From: Beroe ovata
Lineage: Eukaryota > Ctenophora > Nuda > Beroida > Beroidae
NCBI GenBank assembly: GCA_946803715.1
Contig: CAMPET010000009.1
Span: 50,049-114,048 of the forward strand
Reading direction: 5' to 3'
Length of the DNA stretch: 64,000 bases
In this document: piece after piece, positions 47,400-58,925 of the stretch
Numbering within the stretch: the stretch's first letter is position 1
Layout: every line of letters starts with the position of its first letter
Notes under the pieces: generated by a model
Seen by the model: the letters and a program-made list of their open reading frames with translations, nothing else
What the model was told of the DNA's origin: nothing
The model's database searches: none
Made by a program: the position numbers and the translations under genes

Positions 47400-49549
47400 A
47401 TGACGAATGATAGCCCCTGTCGCAAATTTTTCATTGCGCGCGCGGCGCCGCTTGACCGTGGCTCGCGTTAGCAGGGCCAAAATTACATTTGACATTGCCA
47501 GTCATGTCAAAGCAATTGCTATTTTATGCTGCTTCTGGCACGCTGCGCTAAAAAATAGTGAACAGTGAACACTTGGACAGATATATAACATCCGGCAAAA
47601 TTTTTGAATGCAAGCGCGCGGCGCGACTGAAAATTTTGCTTCCAACAAGATTAATATTTATTAACTAATCAAACGTTATATGAAATGAATCTGTGTTGTG
47701 CAAGAAAACCGATTTTTCTTGTTATGGGTTGTGCTAGCCTGTGGTCACTGAAAGGGGCTAAAAGACTTACCTGTGCATTTCAATGCTAGGGCTCAGCTGC
47801 AGGGAGTCATTTATCATCACAACAAATTTAATGTGCATACTGCATATTGAATAATGTCCATGGCTGGTTTGTTCATTGTTGAGAGTGTATTTACTTACAT
47901 TTTCATTCTAATTCTGTTCATTTTAAGTCTATTGTCAATGAAGATATTACTTTTGTGCTTACTCTAATAAGATCATGAATGACCAATTACTGAATTGGGA
48001 GCAATTGGGAAAGGGTCAAGACTGACTCAGACTTAAGCCCAGATCATTATAGGTGACATTATTAGGTGACATGCCCAATGCACTACTAACTGAGCTATAA
48101 TCAATGTTCACTGGTCTTAGTGTGAATTTATATGTCCATGGATAACTCAACCAAATGGAGTTGCTAGGCGACGTAGGAGTTGCACATGCATTTTTGATGA
48201 AAGTGCGTGCGCTTCACTGCTGTTGTCATTTCTTTGTTCCTTTGTTGTTAGACATATCAATTTTGATGATGTACTTATTTAATTCTATTTTGTCCTCCAC
48301 TTCGTCTCCCAAATTTAGTGTGCCACGCCCACTTAACGGGTGTTCTAGTATCATATAATTTATTTACAATGGATAGGTTGATGACAACTAGCTTTAAAAG
48401 CTGCTGTAGTGCCCCCAGCACGAGAAGATTGGAGGTTGCAGATATGATGCACAACCATACCCTTTGTCAGCACTTTTCCTTGCCAGCATAGCTCTAGTAT
48501 GGAGATTGGGTAGTTTTGGTAGCAGCCGGCCCTGTCTGATTACAATATTTGCTAGCTGCATAAAAGGTCCATCTCTTCTGTTAAGGAGGGAAGAGATTGG
48601 AGTGGAAGATGCCTGGAATGGTTTATTAACCCTAGAACTTGATTCATTGTTATAACATCTTCTCTGCAGCTACAGATTAGATGATGATGGGTTTCTAGAG
48701 TGTCCTTCTTGCAAAAGCAGCCGCATGGTGGGGTTATGTAGTCTTATTTTGGATGAAGTTGAGGTTATTGTGTTCACTTTTCTTATTCCCATTTAGTGGC
48801 TGTAAAAATCAAGCAATTCTCAATTATTCTTGACATGCTATTACAATTCTAATTATCTAATGTGTGCTCCATATGCAATGGAAGTGAAGCTCATAACTTT
48901 CTTCTGGAAATATGGGTTCTATCAGATTAGTTGGCCAATTGACCAATTACAATACTGGTGATGTAAAACCCAGTTCTTACACTGTGAGAAGAGATTTCAT
49001 AAGCTAATAAGATAAGTTATTATGATTCATGACATATTAATTGAAATTTATAACAGATCAACACATTGTTCTTTGGTACTGTAAAATGTTTATTACAACA
49101 CATCTAACCCTATTCATCATCAATTCATCTGATGAATTCATCAAAGGATAAACATCAGTATTTGGGGAGTAATATCTCTGATTAAATCAGTGTTTCTAAC
49201 GAACTCCTAAAAGTCTTGCTCACAGATCCAATTTTGATTAACCTATTAGCAAAATAATCACCAAACTAGTAAAACCTATAACTATAAACACACGACATGA
49301 CTGCATGTCCATTTACGGAACAGCCAACAACCAAATAAGGAACTTCCCTCAATTTTTTCAACATGGGCTCAAATTTCTCGAAATAAGCATGGCATGCTTC
49401 AGTGTCGTTCCCTGCATAGAAGGTGATGGTAGACTGTCTTATTCTTGCCTGAGGTATGAGAGCTGCCTCTATCATTTCTGCTTGTCTTTTCTCAAACATA
49501 ACAAAGCTGGACCCTGTCTTGCTAGCGGTTGCTGCCCATTCTGCATGGT
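47400..49549. repeat. Right copy of the direct duplication
   Basis: Matches 41301-43466 nearly base for base. The match can be followed to the point where the left copy runs into the gap (CTGCATGGTA), so the true right limit of the duplication is unknown. It holds no ORF of its own other than the small gene at 49266-49779. Confidence 0.9.
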
Positions 49550-49779
49550 AGTTTTCCACATGTTCCTCCCTCAGACAGTTTTCTATCTCTTCTTGTTTTT
49601 CCTGTGATGGTTCATGTTTGTTCCCTACAAAAAGTCGGTGTACCAAGATTTATTTATATGTTATAAATTATGCTATAAAAAGTAAATTTATGTACCTTTG
49701 AGATGAGGTACTTCTCTTTTTCAACAGTACTTTGTGCATGCATCACCAAGCCCAGAAATATGAAGAATATCTTGATCAT
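49266..49779 (-). CDS. Small secreted protein of unknown function, two exons
   Basis: Minus strand. Exon 1 starts at ATG 49779 with a clear signal peptide (MIKIFFIFLGLVMHA). Exon 2, after acceptor CTTTTTGTAG (about 49625), runs to TAA at 49266 and reads NKHEPSQEKQEEIENCLREE, ..., HAEWAATASKTGSSFVMFEK, ..., PYLVVGCSVNGHAVMSCVYS. The two exons join in phase using the GTACTG donor near 49730; the stronger-looking GTACAT donor gives the wrong phase. The C-terminal VGC..G...CVYS pattern recalls CAP/SCP proteins weakly. A second, gap-truncated copy of exon 2 lies at 43182-43466. Confidence 0.55.
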
Positions 49780-49844
49780 GCTGTTTGAAATTTCATTTAT
49801 AGTTTGAAAACTCAATGACACATGTTTTTCCTCATAGGTGTATT

Positions 49845-50536
49845 ATGAACTCTAGTTTACCAGATGACTATGAGAGAATATTGTTAGTGAAACCTGATGT
49901 AGCTGTGTACAAAATCGGACCAAGGCCTAGCAACAGAGGTTACAGGTGAGAAAATCAGATAATTGATTGTTGATAAGAGATATAATTCTCAAACAGTAAG
50001 TGATCCATACCCAGAGTGCTTTACAGCAAAACAATCTCCCACCTTGCGATAAAATAAGTCTCAACGAATGAAAGATGCCAAACTGAGAGGAGAGAGTTTG
50101 TAACAACTAGAGAATAATTGGCTCGACGGCCTTTTTATATTGAATCGATTGAAGGGATGTGGCTATTCTTCCTGAGCACGTGAACCTCCCGATACCGTGA
50201 ACAAAGAGTCTTAATGATGCGATTCTGACGAAACAATGCTTTATTTCGAAATCTGCCCATATTAAGTTGATTCGACTCAATTGTTTCCCTTCTCACCCCA
50301 AGTGAAGTGACCTTTGTCTTGTTGCCCTTACCCCTTTCTGAGGGTGCTTTGAGAGCTCTGTAGGGAGCTTGGGAAGCATCTTATATAGAACTTAAGATCA
50401 TGCTTTGAAATAATGGGGATCCAGTAGCATAAAGAGTTTTTGAGGGTCATTATGAGCATTGGGCGCGCAAAAATAGTTACACGTACTGACACAGTATTAC
50501 GTTAAACAAGGTTCAATCCACACATACACACACATA

Positions 50537-50569
<33 letters not shown>

Positions 50570-53500
50570 TACCATCTGTGTTTTAGACATTCTACTTCCG
50601 AACCCCATGGTACTGAACCCCACGGTTTCTATTCTTGTTGAACATGCCCTACAGCCGGGTACAGCTTGGATAACGACCGTGTTCACTGTTCTCCCATGAG
50701 ATCATGCTGAAGTGAACTTCCTCATGAACTTCCCAGGGCTGCTGATTGGAACCTCGGTTCTCCGGACTGGTCAGGACGACTCAGGATAGTGAGCAAAGCT
50801 GATAAATGTATCATTAGATTGGAGGAAAAAGTAACAGGTGAGAGTCTATCATGGGTAGGGGTGAGTGGAGGGTGGGGAACGGGGTGAAGGGTGAAGGAAT
50901 TAACCTCGGAGTGAGCGGTAATGTAGAGTGTTGTCTTAGTTTATCCCCCTCTTTCAGAAGTTATTTCCGACTTTTTTCAATGTTGTATTGTTTATACGTT
51001 TATCTGTAACTTGTTTTCAGGACAGCTTTTTGGAGAATGTCCTATCGATGAATGGCCAAGTGTCGCTGTAGAAACTGTCCTCGATAGCTGTCGATATTTT
51101 GTCATTCGACTTGCAGACCCTTCAGGTGAGTGAGTGAGTGAGTGAATGAGTGAGTGAGTGAATGAGTGAATGAGTGAGTGAGTGAGTAAATGAGTGGGTG
51201 GGTGAGTAAATGAGTGGGTGGGTGAGTGAGAGAGAGTGAGAAATAATACAAATATAGTACTCATTGATGGGTGGGAAGTGTTCAATACATCATTCCAACT
51301 TTTCTACCAGGTAGACATGCATTCATAGGAATCGGCTTCACAGATAGGGCAGATTCGTTTGACTTCAATGTGGCAATATCAGACCATTTCAAGTAAGCCG
51401 GCCCATATAATTGTGATCTGTTGATACACACAATCAAATCATGTTATGACTCATCATTTAATAACATCTTGTGGGAAAAAGTGTGTCGAGTCCGTTTTGT
51501 TGGTGGAGCACGCAGCGCAGCTTTGATTTACAAATGTCATTTCGCGCGGCTGAATCGAAATACGCGCGTTAAGTTACGCGCGCGCAGCTATATAAACTTC
51601 AAAAATCCGTACAAGATGACTTTTTAATGATCACAACTGTCTGTCGACCTATTGGGAAACACTGTTACAATCTTGCCAAACTATGCCCCTCTAAAGACAC
51701 ATTTTCTTCTTGCAGTCTGTGCACACGTTGCGCGCACCTATAATTCTACTCTATGAACGAGAGAATACCCCAGTCCCTGTTTTCGAGTCTATGATACATT
51801 CTGCTGCAATTCCTGAAAGAAGAGAGTGTTTTGTTTTGCCTGCTGCTGGTATCCATCACAGACTGTACAAATTGGACGCTTTGCACTGAGAAATATCTTA
51901 GCTTAACTGTTTCAGTAATTCCCGCAAATAATGAAACGCTTACCAGGGCCATTCCTTTTTGCAGGTGGTTGAAGCAGAGTANCCGCTTCGCGGCCAGGCT
52001 GGGTGGAAAAAATCCGTACAAGATGACTTTTTAATGATCACAACTTAATATAATGAAAGATGGCTGTTTAAATTATATTGGTTTATGTGTAATCTGTCGA
52101 CCTATTGGGAAACACTGTTACAACCTTGCCAAACTATGCCCCTCTGAAGACACATTTTCTTCTTGCAGTCTGTGCACACGTTGCGCGCACCTATAATTCT
52201 ACTCTAAAAACGAGAGAACACCCCAGTCCCTGTTTTCGAGTCTATTATACAATTTCTGCTGCAATCTCTTAAAGTAGAGAGTGTTTTGTTTTGCCTGCTG
52301 CTTATATCCATCACAGACTGTACAAATTGGACGCTTTGCACTGAGAAATATCTTAACTGTTTCAGTAATTCCCGCAAATGATGAAATGCTTACCTGGGCC
52401 ATTCCTTTTTGCAGGTGGTTGAAGCAGAGTAAGGAGCTGGAGAAACAGGAAGCCAATCCAAAACCACTGGTAGATCTCTCGTTGAAGGAAGGGCAGACCA
52501 TCACAATCAATTTGAAGGTGAGCACTAATTAGTTGATGCGTCTTTTGAATTGTGATTCTATGTGTACACTGTACACAAAACCTGGGGAGGGGTAGTGAAA
52601 CTAATTAGCGGTAATTATGGACTTAGTTGTTAATCAACACATAGTTTCAATAAGTTTATCTGTGTACTTATACAAACGTGTGAGCGAATAGCACATCATT
52701 GTATTGTCAATTGTGCCCTCGTATTGTACACTGCAACACATGTTAACACGCTGTGCGAGCACTACTTGATCCAATGCTGAATATACGAATTCGGGAGTGA
52801 TTCATGGACAGCCCCGGAAATCCCCCCTAACCCCGGAAATCCCCCTCAGAACAAGAGTGGCTCTGATCGTCGTGGGTCTGAGCCCAAACCGGCGGCGGCG
52901 GTGGTGCCGAGCGGTGGCGCATTCTCCGGTATTCTCCCTCCGCCACCAGGAACCAAAGTTACCAACAAATCAGATATAGGTACTATTATAGTGTTGTGGG
53001 ATGATCCACTCGTTCAACAATCAAAACATCTGTTGATGGAATCCCTAGGATTAGATCAATATCATCAATTCTGTGTCAGCAATTCTGTGTTATTTCGTTT
53101 CTCGATAAAAAAGCTTTATCCCATAATAATATCCTTGACTGGATCAATTCTGCGGAATGAACGCCGAGAGAACAATCCTGATATGATTATACTAACTTAG
53201 GTATGTGTCAGTATGGAAATGGATGGAGGACAAAAAAGCAATTGTGGAGAAGGGGGGACGGGCGAAGGTATTACCCACTCCATTGTCCGATTATTGACAT
53301 GAAACAATGAACATATGGCGATATTTGACGTATATTTTGTTCCATATCACGTATATAATAATACGTGTCATGATTCGTGAAACAGAAACAATCCCACCGT
53401 ATCTCAAAAGTTCTCACCACTTTCAGAAGACGCCAGTGATACCTCCCCCGCCATGACAGTTCTACGGAAACGCCTAATATCACTCAACAAATCGCACAAT

Positions 53501-56481
53501 CAAGTCGATAATCACGGCCTTGCTCTACAGCAAGCGATCACACACCTCAAGAACAGCTCTAAGTTGAAGTTCCTGGTAAAGGATCCGGTGATCGGCAAGC
53601 TGATTGAGAGGACCGCTGATTTCCGGGTTTCGTCGAGCAATATGATGGATTGTAGCAGTCGATTCGTGACTCTCCTGGTAAACCGCGAAGCTGAGTTTGA
53701 GGAGGTGGAGAAAAAGAAGTGTGAGTTGGAGGGCCAAGTTGATAAACTGACGAAACAACAGATCTCGCTGGAGCAGACGGTTGATAAAATGAAGCGTGAT
53801 TTGGCCGAAATGTCGGAGTTTATGACACGATTCTTGTCGTCGAGTTCGCAAGTTTCGAGTTACCTTCCTGAAATATATCGTGAAATAGCAAGCGACACGG
53901 AAGATGACGATTTTCACGACGCCAGCGATGAGATATTGAACGCACAGACGGAAGGGAGCCTGAACGATGATCATGCGCGACTTCCTAATGGTTCAGTAAA
54001 ATCAGGTATTCTCGCCGGTTATGAACCTCAAATTGTTCTGACTGATGGTATATCCAAACCCGTGACTCATAAAAAACGTCGAACTCGAATCCCCGAAAAA
54101 CCGCACGACAGCGCCAATCTTTGGGAAATCATGAAGAATTGCATAGGTCGGGACCTATCCCGCATTCCTATGCCGGTGAATTTCAACGAACCACTCTCAT
54201 TCCTGCAGCGACTAACTGAAGGTTTGGAATACTCAGACCTGCTGACCCAGGCCGCGCGCGCGGTCTCTGTGGAGGAAGCACTCAGTTATCTGGCTGCCCT
54301 GGCGGTATCCACCTACTCCACCACTAGTGATAGGACAAGTAAACCCTTCAATCCGCTCCTCGGAGAAACATTCGAGTACGACAGGAGATCAGATCTGGGC
54401 TGGCGGAGTATCACCGAACAGGTCTCGCACCATCCACCGGTTTCGGCAATCCATGTCGAGCATGAACTTTGGACGTATTTCTTCGATTTGTCCATGAAAA
54501 CCAAATTTCGGGGGAAGTATCTGCAGGTTTTCCCCCAGGGGAAATCTCATTTCATTGTCAAACGGACGGGGCATCACTTTACATGGAATAAGTTGAGTAC
54601 TACAGTGCAGAACATTATCGTGGGAAAGTTGTGGGTTGATCTGAGCGGTGAAATTGCGTTGGAGGAGCACACGACCGGAGCGACGGCGAGGGTCCGGTTC
54701 TCGCCGTATTCCTTCTTCTCCCGGCGAACTCACCGCGACATTGACGGGAGAATCACGTCTCCGGACGGGAGGGTGAAGTATGAAATCCGTGGAAATTGGA
54801 ATATATCGCTATCGTGTGCTGAGGTGATGGCGGATGGTGTTGCAAATGGTGGTGTCAATATTCACGGTGAGGTGTCAAGTGACACCACTCCCTCGCTGGC
54901 GGAATATCAGGTGAGATGGCTGAAGAATCCGCCGATGAAGGGCTCTGAGAAGATGTACAATTTCACCGAACTCTCCTGCTCGCTGAATGAACCGGAAGAG
55001 GGCGTGGCCCCCACAGATTCCCGCCACCGGCCCGACCAGCGGCTCATGGAGAACCAGGACTTCCCCGGGGCTAACGCCATGAAACTGCGAGTAGAGCAAG
55101 CGCAGCGTGACCGGCGTGCACGCCGCCACGCTACGGGCGTGGTCCACACTCCCCTGTGGTTCGCCAAGAGGAAGTGTGAATTGGTGGGGGATGAGGTGTG
55201 GTCGTATACTGGGGAGTATTGGGGGTGTAAAGAGCGGCAGGATTGGTCCAGGTGTCCTATGCTATTTCTGCAGGATGAGAATAGTGGTGGGGAGTGAGGG
55301 AACCATTGTATGCGAGGATTGGATCGTCCTCGGCTGATGGAAGTGCGGGGGTTGTTTTTACTTTCAGTTTCAGTGGAAGTTGTAGGGTGTGGTCAACTTT
55401 CAGGGGTGGAGCCTATAATAGCATGATATTGAAACTCAATAGATGCTCTATAGTCGCTTAATATAGATGAGTTACTTTTGCGAATAAGGAGCTGTCATGA
55501 TAAATCTTGCTGATGATGTCTCTTTGCGCGGATGAATGTTGCTTTTTAATGTGTATCACATCTTTTCGAATTCGTCAGATAAATTGTTTTTTTTTATTAG
55601 CCTCTTTTCTTTCTTTGAGTTATTTCGACTAATAAGTTTTTTTACTACATTATAAAGACATGTCTTGATCCATTTCACACTGGCTTATCAGTTCAGATTA
55701 AACCGGATCGCACATTCTCTAGACCTTTTCAATCTCTAGACTACTAATTTATTTCCTTTTTCGAAACTAAGTTGCTCAGTCTTGCTTAAATCAATGCATA
55801 ATAAAAACTTTTCTTTGTTTATACAACGTTTGTTTATACAACGGTCAATGTTATGTTACTTTACCTATGTGTTATTTCGAAATGTACTGAAATACGATGA
55901 TGTATGCTCCTTATTAATATTGATGTAATATTGTCTCTATTACCCGGGGCGCCGGGGGGGCGGGGGGGGGGGGGGAGGGCAGCGGCGGCGGGTTGTAGTG
56001 GCGCACGAGGGAGTCGGGGTGCTGCCGTTGGTCCCTGGACGCCGGGAGCGGCAGTNCTCGCCCGTCAACCTGAAACAGGAGCCTAGAACGGGAAACCTGC
56101 TGGATGACGATTGGGGAGGATTCTCAGCGTGAGTAATTACTGATCAATTAAATAATTAACTCATTATATCTGGGGAGGGGATGTATGGCGGCTAAGCAAT
56201 AAGTGGAGTATTCGGAGAACGGAAAGTGCAGGGAAAGGCCATACCTGAGGGAGAATTTGCCATCGGTCCTTATGTTATGTTATGGCGCCATAATGCAAAA
56301 TAGTCGGAGTATAAACAGTCGATATTATTAATGCCAGCTATCAGTGGGATCCGTATACTACATTGGTTTTCCTGCGACAGCTGTACTCCAGCATTTATAA
56401 ACAACCCCGATCCTCAGATCAACCTCAACGACAACCACAAACTCTTCTGACAACCAGAATGAGTGGGTCTCTTTCTCCTGA
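49845..56481 (+). CDS. NECAP: NECAP, adaptin-ear-binding coat-associated protein
   Basis: Exons 49845-49945, 50737-50837, 51021-51125, 51311-51392, 52415-52517, about 52820-52979, about 56000-56128 and 56418-56481. Phases agree for exons 1-5 and 7-8; the 5/6 junction is unresolved (a micro-exon or unusual site), and exon 7's start is unclear in a G-run with an N at 56056. The PHear (PH-like) domain is well conserved: [68 protein letters not shown] Pro-rich linker ([12 protein letters not shown]) leads to DDDWGGF and the terminal EWVSFS, both WxxF motifs that bind the AP-1/AP-2 ears in clathrin-mediated endocytosis. Exon 5 is partly duplicated upstream (51962-51980). An OSBP-type gene sits inside the intron between exons 6 and 7. 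Confidence 0.92.
50515..50569. repeat. (CA)n microsatellite
   Basis: ACACATACAC units followed by about 15 CA dinucleotides, in NECAP intron 1. Confidence 0.9.
51126..51245 (+). repeat. (GAGT)n array growing out of a NECAP donor
   Basis: Exon 3 ends TTCAG|GTGAGT and the intron continues as about 28 tetranucleotide units (GAGT, with AATG and GGGT variants). The donor is therefore the first unit of the array. Confidence 0.9.
51600..52431 (+). repeat. Tandem duplication carrying the acceptor and start of NECAP exon 5
   Basis: Copy 1 (about 51600-51980) and copy 2 (about 52006-52431) share long identical stretches; copy 2 has about 47 bp extra near 52047. Each ends in TTTTTGCAG|GTGGTTGAAGCAGAGTA. 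In copy 1 the exon sequence breaks off at an N (51981) and runs into GC-rich sequence; only copy 2 continues the protein. Both carry GTGCACACGTTGCGCGC, the dispersed GC-rich repeat motif. Confidence 0.85.
53427..55297 (+). CDS. OSBP: OSBP1/2-type oxysterol-binding protein without PH domain, intronless
   Basis: One ORF: ATG 53453 gives 614 aa; the frame is open back to an acceptor-like CCACTTTCAG at 53426. Human OSBP is about 807 aa. Seen: helical region about residues 10-140; an FFAT-like motif [11 protein letters not shown] at 150-160 (the VAP-binding site in OSBP); [11 protein letters not shown]; then the sterol/PI4P-transfer ORD with [36 protein letters not shown], the signature EQVSHHPP at 322-329 and [16 protein letters not shown] at the end. 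OSBP exchanges sterol and PI4P at ER-Golgi contacts. The N-terminal PH domain that targets Golgi PI4P is absent from the sequence between NECAP exon 6 and here. The gene lies in a NECAP intron on the same strand; a retrocopy truncated at its 5' end would explain this. Confidence 0.9.
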
Positions 56482-57210
56482 CCTCTGGACAACCTCTGAT
56501 AAAACCCTCTCCGCCCCTCCACTTCCCCTCTGTGGCGAGATGCCAATAGTCATAGTAAGAGGACTTGTCTTGACTTTTGAAAATGTCAAAATTTGGCTAT
56601 ATTTTTTTGATTAAATGTTTTTTTCTGATTAGATGTTTTATCTAAGCATGGTATGATAAATATTAGAGCCTAGAGGCACCTATTTTTGTTCAGAAATTCA
56701 GAAAATTTACAATTCTATGAGAGGTGAAGCATATCATTATCAAATTGCAATGTGTCGGAGTGCCGTACCATAGCCGACAACTTTTAGTTGTGCAATGTGC
56801 TCATGATTCCTGGTGAATATATTCCGGAGGCTGTGCCCATGAGACCCTTTAAAATTAAATTTAACCTTCAGGTTTCAACAGGTTTAACTTAAAATTTGAA
56901 GATTCCTCATTATATATCCAGTGTTGGAATATACCCAGTGTTGGAATCAAAGTGTTGTTTGACTCGAATTAAATTATTCTTCGAGATTTCTTTCCTGGAG
57001 TTAAAAGATTAATTATTATCATAATTTGGGATCATATCATATTCAGTTCAGCTGCGTTTTATCATAATGAGCATTTAGCATACTCTATTCATGTGTCTTC
57101 AGTAAATTTGTTTAAATTCAATGAATAATATGTGTATTATTATTACCACGAATTTGAGTTCTTCGTCAATTCTCTTGTTTGACATTCTCGTTCCTCTCAT
57201 TATAGTTATA

Positions 57211-57340
57211 CAGGGTGTCCTAAAAACATCTTCGCAAAAGCAAAGGCTTATTATATCTCAGCATCTGATGGGAGTTCCTGGATGAAATTCAGAGGTCTGA
57301 ATTTCGCCCAGGAACTTCCTTCAGACGCTGAGATATCAAT
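57211..57340. mobile_element. Candidate non-autonomous element with hairpin
   Basis: CAGGGTGTCCTAAAAACATC at 57211 resembles the terminal repeats of many small DNA elements in invertebrates (from general knowledge). It is followed by an imperfect palindrome (57253-57336, 36 of 41 paired positions) centred on GAAATTCAGAGGTCTGAATTTC. No matching right-hand terminus is found, so only part of an element may remain. Confidence 0.4.
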
Positions 57341-57546
57341 TAAAATATAATTACAATGTGTGAACGATTGCTCTTTAATTTATTACCTGATGAAACCTAT
57401 AACTATTCCTGAAGAAACCTCCCTATCTCAGTATTATCAATAAAGATCTTGCCTGTTTCAGTGCCAGTGTTACCTATCTTGTGAATTCTTACTATCATCA
57501 TTATTAGGTCAGATGGAAATCATCGTCTGTTCATGGGGTCTCACTG

Positions 57547-57620
57547 ATGCAGATTGCAGATGATCACACTAAGATGCAGATGATCACACTAAGATGCAGA
57601 TGATCACACTAAGATGCAGA
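57547..57620. repeat. 20-bp tandem repeat
   Basis: Three full copies and one partial copy of GCAGATGATCACACTAAGAT. Confidence 0.9.
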
Positions 57621-58925
57621 TGACACGCAACATAATCACACGGATCATGTCTGATGACTAGCTGTTGGTGCCAATCTCCATCATTAAGCAATCTCAAGCA
57701 ATCTCCATCAATCTTCGCATCGATCAAGGTATCAATATGATATTTGAAAATTTCAAGATCTGGTACACCCAGTTAGGCACTTCCCCACCTACGTACTCAC
57801 ACTGCTATATTGAAAAAAAAACGAGAATAACCACAATTTTTTAGAATTACAATTTTTCGAAAGTATATATAACACTAACAGAAACATGATAACATCAGCT
57901 TCATATTATAACTTGAGGGGGGGATTTAAATATTCCTGACTGAATAATATACTTATTACATTCTTTCTCAAGATTAGTTTTGAGGCTCTATGGATGAATT
58001 GGCGGAGGCAAACCCATGATTCTATTTATGTCTTTGACATTGGCAGAGCTGCCGGTACTGTAGAATCAATGATTTCGTTTTTACGTACTAAAGGTCGTAA
58101 TACTTTTCAATTACCAGTTTTGGTACTGGTAGTTGTTGGATCGCTATTATAAATCTTTACTTCGTAATGAAATTAAATAATCATTTCATTTGAATTCAGG
58201 AAGAAATATATTTCTAAGTAGAAAAATAAACTGATAAACGTTCGAAAAAAAGGGCACAAAATTAAACCAATTCGTTAAAAACTTGTTAAATGCAAAGTCT
58301 CGGTTTGATAATCAGCGGCGGATAACAATATTAAATATACGCTCTAAATAATCGCTTGCCGATCTTGACAAATTGCACCAAATCACCTCGAATATGGGCG
58401 AATTGTGAGCACTTTGAAAATGGCTTTTGGCGGGAATCTTTGACAACGAAGTTCTAGAACTTATCTCTCTCCTCATAAATCTCCGGCAGTTTTCTGTTGG
58501 GGGACACAAAAATCGGCCACGCCCTTGCCACAGAATTCTGATTAACTTCATATCATCTATTCTTTGGACAGGTGATTTGTCAACTTGACACAATCAATGA
58601 TATGTACTGAAATTCTCGTCCTGGCAGCTCTTGCAGTCACATCCATGACAAGTATCTTTCTTTGGTAATTTCATGATAATTTCCTCTGTCTTCCTTCTCA
58701 ATGCTATTATTGACGCAAAAATATCCACAATCCACCAGTACGTACCGTGTGAGTAAATAGTGGTTTCAGTTCCAGATTATGAATATAGTACCATGATTAA
58801 CAACGTGTACTCATATATATGTAGAAGTGATATAGATTATATATGCATAGATCACGTGAATTTAACGAGAAAGAGACGTTTTATTCATACTAAATATCAT
58901 CTTTACTTTATCTATATAAATATAT

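Larger units (their letters stand above)
56482..58925. other. Convergent intergenic region
   Basis: Between the 3' ends of NECAP (+) and the G-alpha gene (-). No coding exon seen. It holds the hairpin element at 57211-57340 and a small tandem repeat at 57547-57620. Confidence 0.55.
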
